Shown here in pieces: positions 22,133 to 32,683 of a stretch of DNA of 64,000 nt. A model generated the notes under the pieces. That model saw nothing but the letters and a program-made list of their open reading frames with translations, was not told the origin of the DNA and did no database searches. The DNA is from Thalassotalea sp. PP2-459. GTDB taxonomy: Bacteria > Pseudomonadota > Gammaproteobacteria > Enterobacterales > Alteromonadaceae. Where the stretch lies: contig NZ_MKQD01000085.1 of NCBI RefSeq assembly GCF_001913705.1, positions 1-64,000 on the forward strand, read 5' to 3'. The position numbers and the translations under genes were made by a program. How positions within the stretch are numbered: position 1 is the stretch's first letter; every line of letters starts with the position of its first letter.

Positions 22133-22644
22133 TGAGTGTAGTAAGTAGTAACTTACCCGTTAACATAAAGGTGTTCAGCATTATGCTGTTCACCTTCATG
22201 CTGACTGCCTGCGGCTTTCAATTGCGAGGAAATTATTTACTTGACCCCGAACTTCAACATTTACATGTAAGTTCGGTAGACAGATACGGTGAACTTACTC
22301 GTCTCACGATTCAACATTTACAGCGCAACCAAGTGATCGTAGCTAAACAGTTTGACAATACATTACCTGAGTTACGTATTTTAAAAGACACATTAGATCG
22401 AAGAACATTATCAGTATTTCCCAACGGACAAGTTGCAGAATACGAACTGATATATACCGTAAAATATCAATTACGATTTAAAGAACAAGACCCCCTTGAT
22501 TTTCGTTTCGAATTAAATCGAGACTACCAAGACGACCCAGATATCGCGCTAGCAAAAAGTCGTGAATTATCCATGATGTTGAAAGAAATGCGTATTGAAG
22601 CAGCAGACAAAATATTACGTAACATGGCTAGTATACAACGCTAA
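22132..22644 (+). CDS. lptE: LPS-assembly lipoprotein LptE
   Basis: Outer-membrane lipoprotein that plugs the LptD barrel and helps insert lipopolysaccharide into the outer leaflet. An N-terminal hydrophobic stretch ends in the lipobox LTAC, so Cys27 should be lipidated if translation starts at 22132; the segment before it is longer than usual. The body (total 170 residues) has the expected alternating strand pattern and the SVFPNGQVAEYEL region resembling E. coli LptE. The ATG overlaps the leuS stop (TAATG), and holA follows after 19 bp, the same order as in E. coli. Confidence 0.92.
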
Positions 22645-22663
22645 ATAAGAAGCAATTAATCAC

Positions 22664-23713
22664 GTGAGAATTTATCATAATCAACTGACAGCGACTCTCA
22701 ACAAACCTGCTGCACCTGTATGGCTGATTTTTGGTGATGAACCATGGCAAAAGTCGAACAGTATTTCAACGATAAAGCAACACTATAAACAGCAAGGCTT
22801 CGATGAAATAATTCAGTTTACCGTTGATGATAAATTTGATTGGTCGCAGTTAGTTCAAGAGTATCAAGCCATGAGTTTATTCGCCAGCTTACGAATCATC
22901 GAACTTGAATTATTGACAAACAAAATTGGTGATACGGGTAGCAAGATACTCACTGACATTGCTCAACAGCTGGTGCCCGATGTTTTATTATTAATACATG
23001 GCAACAAACTTGATGCCCCAACACAAAAGCGTAAATGGGTTAAAGCATTAGAATCAAACGGCTGTTTTCTTCCCTTGTATGATATTGAAGGAAAACACCT
23101 ACAACAGTGGGTGCAAAAACAAGCACGGTTATATCAAGTTAATATGCTACCTGATGTTATGCTATTACTGGCTGAACTGTTCGAGGGCAATTTACATGCG
23201 CTTGATCAAGAACTGCAAAAGCTTGCTATTTTATTTGGACAACAGTTAATTACCACTGAGCAAGCAGAACAGTTGTTGATAAAACAAGCGAAATTCAACC
23301 CGTTTCAACTCATAGATGCCATGCTGATAGGAGATGTATCAAAATGTATAAATATACTCGACCAATTGCAGCATGATGGTACGTCTGCTGGCCAGCTATT
23401 ATGGTTTATCCATAAAGAAATTAAACAATTAAACCATATGCAAGAGCAAATTGCTTCTGGACAAGACATTCAAACTATCTTCAAAGAATATCGCATTTGG
23501 GATAAACGAAAACCACTTTATCAAAAAGCCTTAAACACCATGACATCACAACACTTAGCCATTGCATTAGCAAGGGTAGCAGAGGTTGATCTAACCATGA
23601 AAACAACTAGTGATTTCAATGTATTTATTCTCTTAGCAGATGTAATTACTACGTTATACTACGGTGAAACAACGAAAGGCTTGTCATTGAATTATGAGTA
23701 TGGCGACGCATAA
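22664..23713 (+). CDS. holA: DNA polymerase III subunit delta (HolA)
   Basis: Clamp-loader delta subunit, which opens the sliding clamp ring (349 residues, E. coli 343). The start is GTG with AAGAAG upstream. The N-terminal AAA+-like fold contains WLIFGDEPWQKSNS, and the region PDVLLLIHGNKLD matches the Walker-B-equivalent of a non-hydrolysing subunit. Its end overlaps nadD by 20 bp. Identification rests on sequence resemblance plus conserved synteny. Confidence 0.94.
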   Translation: MRIYHNQLTATLNKPAAPVWLIFGDEPWQKSNSISTIKQHYKQQGFDEIIQFTVDDKFDWSQLVQEYQAMSLFASLRIIELELLTNKIGDTGSKILTDIAQQLVPDVLLLIHGNKLDAPTQKRKWVKALESNGCFLPLYDIEGKHLQQWVQKQARLYQVNMLPDVMLLLAELFEGNLHALDQELQKLAILFGQQLITTEQAEQLLIKQAKFNPFQLIDAMLIGDVSKCINILDQLQHDGTSAGQLLWFIHKEIKQLNHMQEQIASGQDIQTIFKEYRIWDKRKPLYQKALNTMTSQHLAIALARVAEVDLTMKTTSDFNVFILLADVITTLYYGETTKGLSLNYEYGDA

Positions 23714-24356
23714 TTTAACCAAACAACGAATTGGTATTCTAGGTGGCACGTTTGATCCAATCCATAACGGCCATTTATATCCCGCTATCGCTTGTATCGA
23801 TACATTAGCCCTGGATCAGTTATTACTTTTACCCGCGCATATTCCGCCGCATAAAAATACCACCGTTGCCAGCCCAGAACACCGAAAAAACATGGTCGCG
23901 TTAGCAAGCAAAACCCATAAAAAATGTCAGTTAGATGCAAGAGAGCTTTTACGTGATACCCCTTCGTACACAGTTGAAACCCTCAAAGAAATAAGCCAAC
24001 AACAGCCCAATTGGCAACTTTTCTTTATTATTGGCATGGATTCATTGCTTACATTTACCTCATGGTTTCAATGGCGGGACATTTTAAAATATTGTCACTT
24101 AATTGTTACCGTTAGGCCGGGGTATCAACGAGATACTTTAAGTAAGGAAAACCTAAAACTACTCCGTCCGTTTTTTACCCATAACCACCTAAGGCTCACA
24201 ACGACTCACGCAGGTTTAATTGGCTTTGTACAACAAAAATCGTTTGATATTTCTTCTACTAACATTCGACATTCAATTCGTGACGGCGAAATTAATCAAA
24301 ATGATATGCCTAAAGAAGTTGCCAACTATATTTTCCAACACAATTTGTATCGTTAA
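23694..24356 (+). CDS. nadD: Nicotinate-nucleotide adenylyltransferase
   Basis: Joins ATP and nicotinate mononucleotide to give deamido-NAD in NAD biosynthesis (220 residues). The nucleotidyltransferase signature GGTFDPIHNGH is at about residues 17-27, and the C-terminal SSTNIRHSIRDG matches the conserved ISSTxxR ATP-binding motif. It starts inside the end of holA; a second ATG six bases later is also possible. E. coli has cobC after nadD; here the next gene is rsfS. Confidence 0.96.
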   Translation: MSMATHNLTKQRIGILGGTFDPIHNGHLYPAIACIDTLALDQLLLLPAHIPPHKNTTVASPEHRKNMVALASKTHKKCQLDARELLRDTPSYTVETLKEISQQQPNWQLFFIIGMDSLLTFTSWFQWRDILKYCHLIVTVRPGYQRDTLSKENLKLLRPFFTHNHLRLTTTHAGLIGFVQQKSFDISSTNIRHSIRDGEINQNDMPKEVANYIFQHNLYR

Positions 24357-24433
24357 GCCGCTTTTCACCTATTAACCTAGTGTTAGATTAGTGCTATTAT
24401 TCAGATATATTTCACTACTAAAGAGACGAAACG

Positions 24434-24754
24434 TTGCAGATAGACGCAATTGCCACATTTATTGTAGATAAAATTGATGATTTAAAAGGTAGAGATATCA
24501 CGTCAATTAACATTAGCCAAAAATCAGACTTCGCCGATTATATGATTATCGCCTCGGGTAACTCTACTCGACACGTAAAATCAATCGCCCAGCACGTTAT
24601 TATGGAGTGTCGTGCAGAATCCATTGAGCCTTTAGGCATCGAAGGAAATGATACTGGTGAATGGTGTTTAGTTGATTTAGGTGATGTTATTGTTCACATC
24701 ATGACGGATGAAACGCGAGACACTTATCAACTAGAACAGCTTTGGGAAGCCTAA
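24434..24754 (+). CDS. rsfS: Ribosome silencing factor RsfS
   Basis: Small soluble protein (106 residues) that binds ribosomal protein L14 and blocks subunit joining in starved cells. Family hallmarks include KSDFADYMIIASGNSTRHV and the ending GDVIVHIMTDETRDTYQLEQLW. The likely start is TTG at 24434, preceded by AAGAG. It sits 77 bp after nadD and 6 bp before rlmH, the usual pairing. Confidence 0.96.
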   Translation: MQIDAIATFIVDKIDDLKGRDITSINISQKSDFADYMIIASGNSTRHVKSIAQHVIMECRAESIEPLGIEGNDTGEWCLVDLGDVIVHIMTDETRDTYQLEQLWEA

Positions 24755-24760
24755 TTATTT

Positions 24761-25231
24761 ATGCGCATAACGCTGTTTGCTGTTGGTAATAAAATGCCAG
24801 CTTGGATTACCCAAGGTTTTGCTGAATACCAAAGGCGATTTCCTCGTGACTTATCCTTTGAACTGGTAGAAATAACACCAGGAAAACGCGGTAAAAACGC
24901 CGATATTGCGAGGATCCTTGAAAAAGAAGGTCAGCAAATGCTAGCGGCCATCCCTAAAGGTAGTAAGATCGTGACCTTAGAAGTAACGGGTAAGCCGCTG
25001 ACAACGCCACAACTCGCACAGCATTTAGAAAAGTGGCAGCTAGATGGCCGTGATGTTGCACTGCTTGTTGGGGGGCCTGAAGGGCTAGCGCCAGCTTGTA
25101 TTCAAGCTTCAGAACAAAAGTGGTCACTGTCACCATTAACTTTGCCACACCCTATGGTCCGCGTATTAATAGCTGAAAGCTTATACAGAGCTTGGAGCAT
25201 TAACAACAACCATCCTTACCATAGAGAGTAG
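24761..25231 (+). CDS. rlmH: 23S rRNA pseudouridine-1915 N3-methyltransferase RlmH
   Basis: SPOUT-class methyltransferase (156 residues, E. coli 155) modifying pseudouridine 1915 of 23S rRNA. The SAM-binding knot region [13 protein letters not shown] and the C-terminal [26 protein letters not shown] are typical. It lies between rsfS and mrdA, with 2 bp separating it from the latter. Confidence 0.97.
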   Translation: MRITLFAVGNKMPAWITQGFAEYQRRFPRDLSFELVEITPGKRGKNADIARILEKEGQQMLAAIPKGSKIVTLEVTGKPLTTPQLAQHLEKWQLDGRDVALLVGGPEGLAPACIQASEQKWSLSPLTLPHPMVRVLIAESLYRAWSINNNHPYHRE

Positions 25232-25233
25232 CA

Positions 25234-27186
25234 ATGGTTAAGCAGCCTAGGGTCGCCATTAGAAACCACACTGCAGAAGCAAATTTATTTGCGCGACGTT
25301 CCTTCATCGCATTATTAGGTGTGGCTATCATGTTGTTGGTGTTATTTAGTAAAGCCTACAACTTGCAAATAAGCTCCTTTGAAAATTACCAAACACGTTC
25401 AAACTCTAATCGTATAAAGCTATTACCCGTGGCACCAAACCGTGGCTTAATTTACGATAGAAATGGCGTGTTACTTGCCGAAAATAAACCTGTTTATAGT
25501 ATTGAGTTGATTCCCGAGCAAATAAAAGATCTCAAAAAAACCGTAACCGAAGTCAGTCAATTATTAGGCATTTCAGCCGAAAAACAAGAAAAGCTTTTTA
25601 AATCTCTACGCAGTAAACGCCGATTTAAGCCGATAGAGCTATTATCGCGTTTAAGTGATCAACAAGTTGCTTTATTTTCTGTGAATCAACATAAATTTCC
25701 AGGTGTTTTCATAGAAGCACGGTTAAAGCGCTATTACCCGTTTGCTGATTTAACAACACATTCATTAGGTTACGTTGCACGAATTAATCGTCGAGATGCT
25801 ATTAAACTAGAGGAACAAGGTAAAGAAGAAAATTACAAAGCCACACGCAATATTGGCAAGCTCGGGTTAGAAAAATTTTATCAAGATGAGTTACATGGTG
25901 AAGTGGGTCATCAAGAGGTAGAAATTAATAATCAAGGCCGAGTTATACGTACCCTGAATTTCACCCCCCCTGTGCCAGGAAAAGACTTAACGTTAACCCT
26001 CGATATCGAATTGCAAATGATTGCCAAACGCGCATTATCTGGAAAACGAGGGGCAATCGTAGCTATCGACCCCCGTGATGGTGGTGTGTTAGCTATGTAT
26101 TCCAACCCGAGTTACAACGGGAATTTATTTGTTCATGGTATCAGCACTAAAAATTACGGCAAACTATTAAGTTCAAAAGATCGGCCCTTAATAAATCGTA
26201 CAGTACAAGGTTATCCACCAGCATCAACCATAAAACCATTACTTGCGTTAACAGGCTTAGAAGACGGCGTGATCACCCCTGAAACCGAAATATACGACCC
26301 AGGTTTTTACCAATTAAAAGGGGTTAAAAATAAACGACGTGATTGGAAGAAATGGGGTCACGGCAAAGTCAATTTATCGAAGTCACTCGAACAATCCTGT
26401 AATGTTTATTATTATGATTTAGCCTATAAATTAGGCATTACGAAAATTGCACGCATGATGGAAAAGTTCGGCTTTGGCGAATACACTGGCATTGATATTT
26501 ATGAAGAAAACAGAGCCATTATGCCCAGTGTAGAATGGAAACGTGCGAGATATAATCAACCATGGTATACCGGTGAAACGTTATCAGTAGGCATTGGACA
26601 AAGTTTTTGGACAGTTACCCCATTACAACTTGCTCAAGCTATTTCAATTTTAGCGAATAAAGGGCGAATAAAAGTTCCACATTTAGTCAAAGCAAAAACA
26701 ACCTATGACTCTCAAGATGCTACCGCAACAGAACAAACCAGTCGCATTGAAAATATTCCCGTAGATGAAAAACCTCCTATCGTGCTAAAAGATGATAAAA
26801 ACTGGGACTATGTGCTAGATGGTTTGCACAATACGGTACAAAATAAAGGCGCTACAGGTTACAAAGCTTTTATCGGCCACAAATATGATGCTGCGGGTAA
26901 AACAGGTTCCGCACAAACCGCGAATTTAGCGCAGGACGAAAAATACGACGCTGAATCAACACAAGAAAACCAACGTGATAATGCCATGTTTATTGCTTTT
27001 GCACCCTATGAGAACCCTGAAATTGTTGTAGCCGTTGCGATAGAAAACGTTGCTGAAGGTGGTGGAGCAACAAACGCTGCACCTGTAGCAAGGCAAATAC
27101 TCGATCAATACTTCGGTGATCGTGTGATTGTGAGCAAAAATCCGCATCCACTTCATGATAATACCTACGGTGTCGATGATGATTAA
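25234..27186 (+). CDS. mrdA: Penicillin-binding protein 2 (peptidoglycan DD-transpeptidase)
   Basis: Transpeptidase of the elongasome, anchored in the inner membrane with its catalytic domain in the periplasm (650 residues). A single membrane helix lies around 22-42, followed by the PBP dimerisation domain. The catalytic motifs are STIK with Ser331, SCN at 388-390 and KTGSAQ from Lys556. The C-terminal end is slightly extended. It forms a pair with mrdB (27 bp gap) that makes the side-wall synthase. Confidence 0.97.
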   Translation: MVKQPRVAIRNHTAEANLFARRSFIALLGVAIMLLVLFSKAYNLQISSFENYQTRSNSNRIKLLPVAPNRGLIYDRNGVLLAENKPVYSIELIPEQIKDLKKTVTEVSQLLGISAEKQEKLFKSLRSKRRFKPIELLSRLSDQQVALFSVNQHKFPGVFIEARLKRYYPFADLTTHSLGYVARINRRDAIKLEEQGKEENYKATRNIGKLGLEKFYQDELHGEVGHQEVEINNQGRVIRTLNFTPPVPGKDLTLTLDIELQMIAKRALSGKRGAIVAIDPRDGGVLAMYSNPSYNGNLFVHGISTKNYGKLLSSKDRPLINRTVQGYPPASTIKPLLALTGLEDGVITPETEIYDPGFYQLKGVKNKRRDWKKWGHGKVNLSKSLEQSCNVYYYDLAYKLGITKIARMMEKFGFGEYTGIDIYEENRAIMPSVEWKRARYNQPWYTGETLSVGIGQSFWTVTPLQLAQAISILANKGRIKVPHLVKAKTTYDSQDATATEQTSRIENIPVDEKPPIVLKDDKNWDYVLDGLHNTVQNKGATGYKAFIGHKYDAAGKTGSAQTANLAQDEKYDAESTQENQRDNAMFIAFAPYENPEIVVAVAIENVAEGGGATNAAPVARQILDQYFGDRVIVSKNPHPLHDNTYGVDDD

Positions 27187-27213
27187 CGACTACCTAGCAG
27201 TAAGAGGCTTTTA

Positions 27214-28329
27214 ATGCGTTCTCATAAACACGATCAACAAGCACAGCGTTCGTTTTGGCAAATGTTACATATAGATATGCCATTATTGTTAGGGTTAATG
27301 TGCTTAATTATCTTAGGTGGCTTTATTGTTTACAGCGCAAGTGGTGGTGATAGCGCTACAGTGATCAGGCATATAAAGCGCCTAAGTATCGCCTTTGTTG
27401 CCATGTTTATTATCGCGCAAATCCCTCCATTAGTCTGGCGAAAATGGGCTGTACCAATGTATATTGTAGGTATAGGACTGCTCGTGGCTGTGTTAGCCTT
27501 TGGCCATGTGGGGAAAGGTGCCCAGCGCTGGTTAAATTTAGGCTTTGTAAGTTTTCAGCCCTCTGAAATTATGAAGCTTATTGTCCCTATAACCATTGCT
27601 TGGTTTATTAGTCAATATGACCTACCCACTAAATTTAAGCATATTATCATTGCCTTTATTATGGTGATTGTTCCAACATTGTTAATTGCCAAACAACCTG
27701 ACTTAGGTACATCACTGTTAATAGCAAGTTCTGGGGTATTTGTTATTTTTCTTGCGGGTGCTAGTTGGAAACTTATCGGTGGTTGTGCCGTACTCGGTTC
27801 TGCCTTTGCCCCAATTTTATGGATGTTTTTGATGAAAGATTATCAAAAACAACGCGTATTAACGTTCTTAAACCCTGAACAAGATCCATTAGGTTCAGGT
27901 TACCATATCATTCAATCTAAAATTGCTATTGGTTCTGGTGGTTTAAATGGTAAAGGCTGGATGCAAGGCACGCAATCACAACTTGAGTTTCTACCTGAAC
28001 GACACACTGATTTTATTTTTGCGGTATTTAGTGAAGAATTTGGCTTAGTTGGAGTAACATTATTACTCGTAGTATATTTAGCCATTGTCATGCGAGGACT
28101 TTGGATTGCTGTTAATGCACAACATGCCTTTACTAAACTTTTAGCTGGTAGTATTACCTTAACCTTTTTTGTTTATGTTTTTGTCAATATAGGCATGGTT
28201 TCTGGATTATTACCCGTAGTCGGTGTACCACTACCTTTGGTAAGCTATGGCGGTACATCTATGGTCACATTGATGGCTGGGTTTGGCATTTTAATGGCCA
28301 TTGGTACTCATAGACGATTTATTATGTAA
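27214..28329 (+). CDS. mrdB: Rod-shape SEDS glycosyltransferase RodA
   Basis: SEDS-family peptidoglycan polymerase that works with PBP2 (371 residues, about ten membrane helices). Conserved segments are GKGAQRWLNLGFVSFQPSEIMKL, LEFLPERHTDFIFAVFSEEFG with the catalytic acidic residue area, and PLPLVSYGGTSMV near the C terminus. It is adjacent to mrdA and ends one base before the rlpA start. Confidence 0.97.
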   Translation: MRSHKHDQQAQRSFWQMLHIDMPLLLGLMCLIILGGFIVYSASGGDSATVIRHIKRLSIAFVAMFIIAQIPPLVWRKWAVPMYIVGIGLLVAVLAFGHVGKGAQRWLNLGFVSFQPSEIMKLIVPITIAWFISQYDLPTKFKHIIIAFIMVIVPTLLIAKQPDLGTSLLIASSGVFVIFLAGASWKLIGGCAVLGSAFAPILWMFLMKDYQKQRVLTFLNPEQDPLGSGYHIIQSKIAIGSGGLNGKGWMQGTQSQLEFLPERHTDFIFAVFSEEFGLVGVTLLLVVYLAIVMRGLWIAVNAQHAFTKLLAGSITLTFFVYVFVNIGMVSGLLPVVGVPLPLVSYGGTSMVTLMAGFGILMAIGTHRRFIM

Positions 28330-28330
28330 T

Positions 28331-29101
28331 ATGACTTATACAAACTTTCTTTTCATTATTGTTTTTATTGTATTAATGGGCTGTAGCGCACAACAAGGAC
28401 GCTATCAACACCATCACGATAGCTCACCAACTAGGAAACCTAGTGCTGTAGAGTTACAAGACGCGATACCAAGAGTTGAGAAAAAAAGTAGAGGGGGAAA
28501 TCGAAACTATACCGTTAGAGGTATTCAGTATGAGGTACTTGATAACGCTACCAACTTTAAACAACAAGGTGAAGCGTCTTGGTACGGTAAAAAATTTCAC
28601 GGGCACTTAACCTCAAATGGTGAAATTTATAATATGTACGGTATGAGTGCCGCCCATAAAAACTTACCCCTACCAACGTACGTAAGAGTGACCAACCTCG
28701 CTAATAATAAATCGGTCATTGTTCGAGTAAATGACCGTGGTCCTTTCCATAAAGATCGTGTAATTGACCTTTCATATAGCGCCGCATATAAATTAGATAT
28801 GCTTAAAACAGGTACTGCACAAGTGACTGTCGAAGCGATTAGTAATATCAATCAAGAAGCCACGGTGGTTAATAAAGAAAAAGCGCATTATATCCAAGTA
28901 TTTGCCACTAAAAACGCAACGCAAGCCAATAAAACAGCCACTAAAATCAGCTCATTATTTAATTATCCCACCAAAGCGAAACAAGAAAGTGGCTATTACA
29001 AAGTTCATATTGGCCCTATTAAAGAAAAAACAGTCATTACCATGCTGTTAGAACAGCTAAAGACGCAAGGCTACCCATCTGCTTTTACCGTAAAATATTA
29101 A
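28331..29101 (+). CDS. rlpA: Septal-ring lytic transglycosylase lipoprotein RlpA
   Basis: Outer-membrane lipoprotein with a double-psi beta-barrel domain and a C-terminal SPOR domain, linked to denuded peptidoglycan at the septum. An upstream open frame reaches 28301, but ATG 28331 directly follows the rodA stop and gives a proper signal peptide with lipobox LMGC (Cys18). The barrel domain has GEASWYGKKFHGHLTSNGE and VRVNDRGPFHKDRVIDLS, which include the catalytic-type residues; the SPOR domain covers about residues 185-256. Length is 256, shorter than E. coli RlpA (362). Confidence 0.94.
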   Translation: MTYTNFLFIIVFIVLMGCSAQQGRYQHHHDSSPTRKPSAVELQDAIPRVEKKSRGGNRNYTVRGIQYEVLDNATNFKQQGEASWYGKKFHGHLTSNGEIYNMYGMSAAHKNLPLPTYVRVTNLANNKSVIVRVNDRGPFHKDRVIDLSYSAAYKLDMLKTGTAQVTVEAISNINQEATVVNKEKAHYIQVFATKNATQANKTATKISSLFNYPTKAKQESGYYKVHIGPIKEKTVITMLLEQLKTQGYPSAFTVKY

Positions 29102-29317
29102 TGAGCGGAGTATTATCAAACCACGCTAGTAAGCAGAAAACCTATCGGACGTGTCAGCGATAAAGTAAAACATCAAAAGATACAAATTCCTCGGTGTTAC
29201 AACGTAGTAATCGCCTACAAAACTGGTATACTTTTGAAAACTGGTGTTCGGGTGAATGTTCAATAAACTCGGTTATTCTACTGTATTACATAAATTTCAA
29301 GTTATAAAAGGTTAATT

Positions 29318-30514
29318 ATGCCATCATCTTTGGTAAAAAAAATAACGACAAAGGGTAAAAAGTTACTCACATTTGTTGGTTGTATCGCTTTCTCAATTTC
29401 ATCACTTAGTCATGCTTCAGCAATTATTCCTTCTCCTCCTCAAATTAATGCTAAAGGGCATATTTTAGTTGATTTCACTACGGGTAAAGTTATCGCTGAA
29501 GGAAATGCTGATATTTTACTAGCACCAGCCAGTTTAACTAAAATTATGACAAGCTACATTGTCGGTAAAGAGCTACAATCAGGAAATATCAAAAATAATG
29601 ACCCTGTTAAAATTAGCAAAAATGCTTGGGCAACAGGTAATCCTGTTTTTAAAGGCTCGTCATTAATGTTTTTAGAAGTGGGTAAAGAAGTCCCTATTCA
29701 TGAAATAAACCAAGGGATTATTGTCGCTTCGGGTAATGACGCTTGTGTCGCCATTGCCGAGCATATTGCAGGCAGTGAAGACGCATTCGCCGATATGATG
29801 AACGCTTATGCAGAGCAACTCGGGATGAGCAGTAGTTATTTTGAAAATAGCCATGGTTTAGATAGCACAGAGCATAAAACCACAGCAAGAGATATGGCAA
29901 CGTTAGCTAAAGCATTAATCCGTGATGTTCCAGAAGAGTATGAGCTTTATAAACAAAAGTCTTACACTTATAACGGCATTAAAACAGTAAACCGTAACGG
30001 GCTTTTATGGGATAAAAGCATGAATGTAGATGGTTTAAAAACAGGTCATACCGCTCAGGCTGGCTACAGCTTAGTTAGCTCAGCGACCAAAGGCGACATG
30101 CGTTTAATCAGTGTTGTGATGGGTGCAAATAGTGAACGTTCACGTCTTGTTGAAAGTAGAAAATTATTAAATTACGGATTCCGATTTTTCGAAACTTATA
30201 CGCCCTATAAAGCAGGTGAAACGTTCGCAACAAATCGCGTATGGATGGGTGATAAAAAAGAAGTTGAGTTAGGTATACTTGAAGATACCCCCATTACTAT
30301 TCCTCGCGGCCAACGTAAAAACCTTAAAGCTAATTTTGAGTTAAAAAAACAACTCGTTGCGCCATTAACAAAAGGTGAAGTCGTTGGCACGGTATTCTTA
30401 CAACTTGACGGTGAAGATATCGGCCAATACCCAATGGTTACGTTACAAGAAATCAATGAAGGCGGGATGTTTGATCGTTTAGTTGACTACATAAAGCTTC
30501 AATTTACTAATTAA
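29318..30514 (+). CDS. dacA: D-alanyl-D-alanine carboxypeptidase (PBP5/6 family)
   Basis: Trims the terminal D-Ala from peptidoglycan stem peptides in the periplasm (398 residues). A signal peptide ends around SLSHASA. Active-site motifs are SLTK (in PASLTKIMT), SGN and KTG (GLKTGHT). The C-terminal domain ends in an amphipathic helix, FDRLVDYIKLQFTN, which anchors class A PBP5 to the membrane. It stands after rlpA as in E. coli, with its own 216-bp upstream spacer and followed by a hairpin terminator. Confidence 0.96.
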   Translation: MPSSLVKKITTKGKKLLTFVGCIAFSISSLSHASAIIPSPPQINAKGHILVDFTTGKVIAEGNADILLAPASLTKIMTSYIVGKELQSGNIKNNDPVKISKNAWATGNPVFKGSSLMFLEVGKEVPIHEINQGIIVASGNDACVAIAEHIAGSEDAFADMMNAYAEQLGMSSSYFENSHGLDSTEHKTTARDMATLAKALIRDVPEEYELYKQKSYTYNGIKTVNRNGLLWDKSMNVDGLKTGHTAQAGYSLVSSATKGDMRLISVVMGANSERSRLVESRKLLNYGFRFFETYTPYKAGETFATNRVWMGDKKEVELGILEDTPITIPRGQRKNLKANFELKKQLVAPLTKGEVVGTVFLQLDGEDIGQYPMVTLQEINEGGMFDRLVDYIKLQFTN

Positions 30515-30563
30515 ACGAAGTACAATATAATCTAGGTACATTTGTTGAAAAGTACTACTTAAT

Positions 30564-30587
30564 ATAAAGCACCTTCGGGTGCTTTAT
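30564..30587 (+). terminator. UUCG-tetraloop terminator after dacA
   Basis: ATAAAGCACC-TTCG-GGTGCTTTAT forms a perfect 10-bp stem closed by the very stable TTCG loop, 50 bp after the dacA stop. The following TTGG is only weakly U-rich. Confidence 0.75.
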
Positions 30588-30740
30588 TGGTTCTGTGTGG
30601 TTAATTTTACACCCCTACTTGAAATTCTCTTTAAAAGCACCATTTTGCTCTGCAAGAAACAATGTTAAAATAGCCGAAATTTTGCTTAGCCTGATAATTC
30701 AGCTCTTTGATATTAAGCAAACACTTTAATGAGCACCGTA

Positions 30741-31004
30741 ATGAAAACCAAATTTGATGAACTATTAGAATTTCCGACAGTATTAAACTTCAAAGTCATG
30801 GGCGTTGCTTGCGATGAACTGCCAGACCTTGTTGTTGCGGAACTTCAAAAACATACACCTGGCGACTATTCGCCTACCATCAAGCCAAGCTCTAAAGGAA
30901 ATTATCACTCTGTCTCTGTGGCTGTTACCGTAACAAGTAAAGAACATATCGAACTTATCTATAAAACGCTCAATGATATTGAGCCAGTGCGATACGTACT
31001 GTAG
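30741..31004 (+). CDS. ybeD: YbeD/DUF493 family protein
   Basis: Small soluble ACT-like protein of unknown role encoded just before lipB. Starting at the ATG at 30741 ([12 protein letters not shown]) gives 87 residues, exactly the E. coli YbeD length; the frame is open from 30729. The segment [21 protein letters not shown] is the family signature. It lies 12 bp before lipB. Confidence 0.94.
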   Translation: MKTKFDELLEFPTVLNFKVMGVACDELPDLVVAELQKHTPGDYSPTIKPSSKGNYHSVSVAVTVTSKEHIELIYKTLNDIEPVRYVL

Positions 31005-31016
31005 CGATTGGCATTC

Positions 31017-31685
31017 ATGACGGACATTAATCAACAATTGGTCATTCGGCAATTAGATCAAACTGACTACACCACTGTGTGGCAAGCCATGAAAGACTTT
31101 ACCGATACAAGGGGCGACAGTACCCCTGACGAACTGTGGTTAGTCGAGCATCCTGCAGTATTTACCCAAGGTCAAGCAGGAAAAGAAGAACACTTGCTCA
31201 TGCCAGGTGATATACCTGTGGTAAAAGTCGACCGTGGTGGTCAAGTGACTTATCATGGCCCAGGTCAGCAAGTAATGTACTTTATGATCAACTTGCGTAG
31301 AAAAAAAATGGGGGTACGTGAACTGGTGACATTAATTGAACATGGTATCATTGCAACCATGGCTGATTTTAATGTAAAAGCTTACGCAAAACCTGATGCG
31401 CCTGGCGTTTATGTTGATAATAAAAAAATTGCGTCATTAGGATTACGTGTTCGTAAAGGGTGTTCTTTCCATGGTCTAGCACTCAACATAAATATGGACT
31501 TATCACCCTTTTTACGCATTAACCCTTGTGGTTACGCAGGCTTAGAAATGTTACAAAGTGCAGATATCTGTGCATTAAAAACGGTTGAACAAGCAGGTGA
31601 AACGCTTGTAAAACATATGTCGGCGTTACTTAACGCAAATACACTCAGTTATAAAACCGGTTTGGAGTCATTACATGACCATTAA
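31017..31685 (+). CDS. lipB: Octanoyl-ACP:protein N-octanoyltransferase LipB
   Basis: Transfers octanoate from acyl-carrier protein to lipoyl domains, the first step of lipoate synthesis (222 residues from the ATG at 31017; a TTG at 31008 is also open). Seen: [16 protein letters not shown] substrate loop, the lysine of [12 protein letters not shown], and the catalytic cysteine in [10 protein letters not shown]. Its end overlaps lipA by 11 bp. Confidence 0.97.
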   Translation: MTDINQQLVIRQLDQTDYTTVWQAMKDFTDTRGDSTPDELWLVEHPAVFTQGQAGKEEHLLMPGDIPVVKVDRGGQVTYHGPGQQVMYFMINLRRKKMGVRELVTLIEHGIIATMADFNVKAYAKPDAPGVYVDNKKIASLGLRVRKGCSFHGLALNINMDLSPFLRINPCGYAGLEMLQSADICALKTVEQAGETLVKHMSALLNANTLSYKTGLESLHDH

Positions 31686-32643
31686 ATCTTCACGTATTGA
31701 ACCTGGTACGAAACTACGCGACGCCGATAAAATGGCGCATATTCCCATTAAAGTAATGCCCTCTGAGCGTGAAACCATGCTACGTAAACCAGAATGGTTA
31801 CGCATAAAATTACCCAGAACCACAGAAAAAATTGATCAAGTAAAAGCAGGGTTAAGAAAACACGGTCTTCATTCAGTTTGTGAAGAAGCATCATGCCCTA
31901 ACTTATCAGAGTGCTTTAATCATGGCACAGCAACTTTTATGATCTTAGGTGATATTTGTACCAGACGTTGCCCATTTTGTGATGTCGCTCACGGTAGACC
32001 ATTGAAGCCCGATGCGGAAGAGCCAAAAAAATTAGCGCTCACACTAAAAGACATGGCACTTAAATACGTGGTGATCACTTCAGTAGATCGTGACGATTTA
32101 CGTGATGGTGGCGCGCATCAGTTTACCGAATGTATTCGAGAAATTGCTGAACATGCACCGCATACTAAAGTAGAAATTTTAGTACCTGATTTTCGCGGCC
32201 GTATGGATCGCGCATTAGACGTATTAAATCAACATCCACCGCATGTATTTAATCATAACTTAGAAACGGCACCACGTTTATATACTAAGGCAAGACCTGG
32301 CGCAAACTACCAATGGTCGTTAGATTTACTGAAAAAGTTTGGTGAAGCAAATCCTAACGTACCAACAAAATCTGGTTTAATGGTAGGCTTAGGTGAAACT
32401 AATGAAGAAATTCTTCAAGTAATGCGTGATTTACGCGCCCACGGTGTCACTATGTTAACCATTGGGCAATACTTGCAACCGAGTAAAGATCACCTGCCTG
32501 TTGAACGCTATGTTCACCCTGATGATTTCGATATGTTCCAAAAAGAGGCGATGAAAATGGGCTTTGAACATGCTGCCTGTGGTCCTTTAGTGCGCTCATC
32601 GTATCATGCTGACAAACAAGCTGCTGGTGAAGAAGTTAAATAA
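31675..32643 (+). CDS. lipA: Lipoyl synthase LipA
   Basis: Radical-SAM enzyme that inserts two sulfur atoms into the octanoyl chain (322 residues). The auxiliary cluster ligands are in [12 protein letters not shown] (about 70-81) and the radical-SAM cluster in CTRRCPFC (about 96-103); the conserved RSSYHA near the C terminus supplies the serine ligand of the auxiliary cluster. It forms a unit with ybeD-lipB. Confidence 0.98.
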   Translation: MTIKSSRIEPGTKLRDADKMAHIPIKVMPSERETMLRKPEWLRIKLPRTTEKIDQVKAGLRKHGLHSVCEEASCPNLSECFNHGTATFMILGDICTRRCPFCDVAHGRPLKPDAEEPKKLALTLKDMALKYVVITSVDRDDLRDGGAHQFTECIREIAEHAPHTKVEILVPDFRGRMDRALDVLNQHPPHVFNHNLETAPRLYTKARPGANYQWSLDLLKKFGEANPNVPTKSGLMVGLGETNEEILQVMRDLRAHGVTMLTIGQYLQPSKDHLPVERYVHPDDFDMFQKEAMKMGFEHAACGPLVRSSYHADKQAAGEEVK

Positions 32644-32649
32644 AGATAA

Positions 32650-32683
32650 TGACGTCAATAGTTCACTTGGAACTTTGACGTCA
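32650..32683. terminator. Strong hairpin between lipA and the broken solute-binding gene
   Basis: TGACGTCAA-T-AGTTC-ACTTG-GAACT-TTGACGTCA makes a 9+5-bp stem with one bulged T, beginning 7 bases after the lipA stop. It overlaps the last codons of the convergent pseudogene, so it may serve both strands. The following CGCCTTTTG gives only a short U-run. Confidence 0.6.
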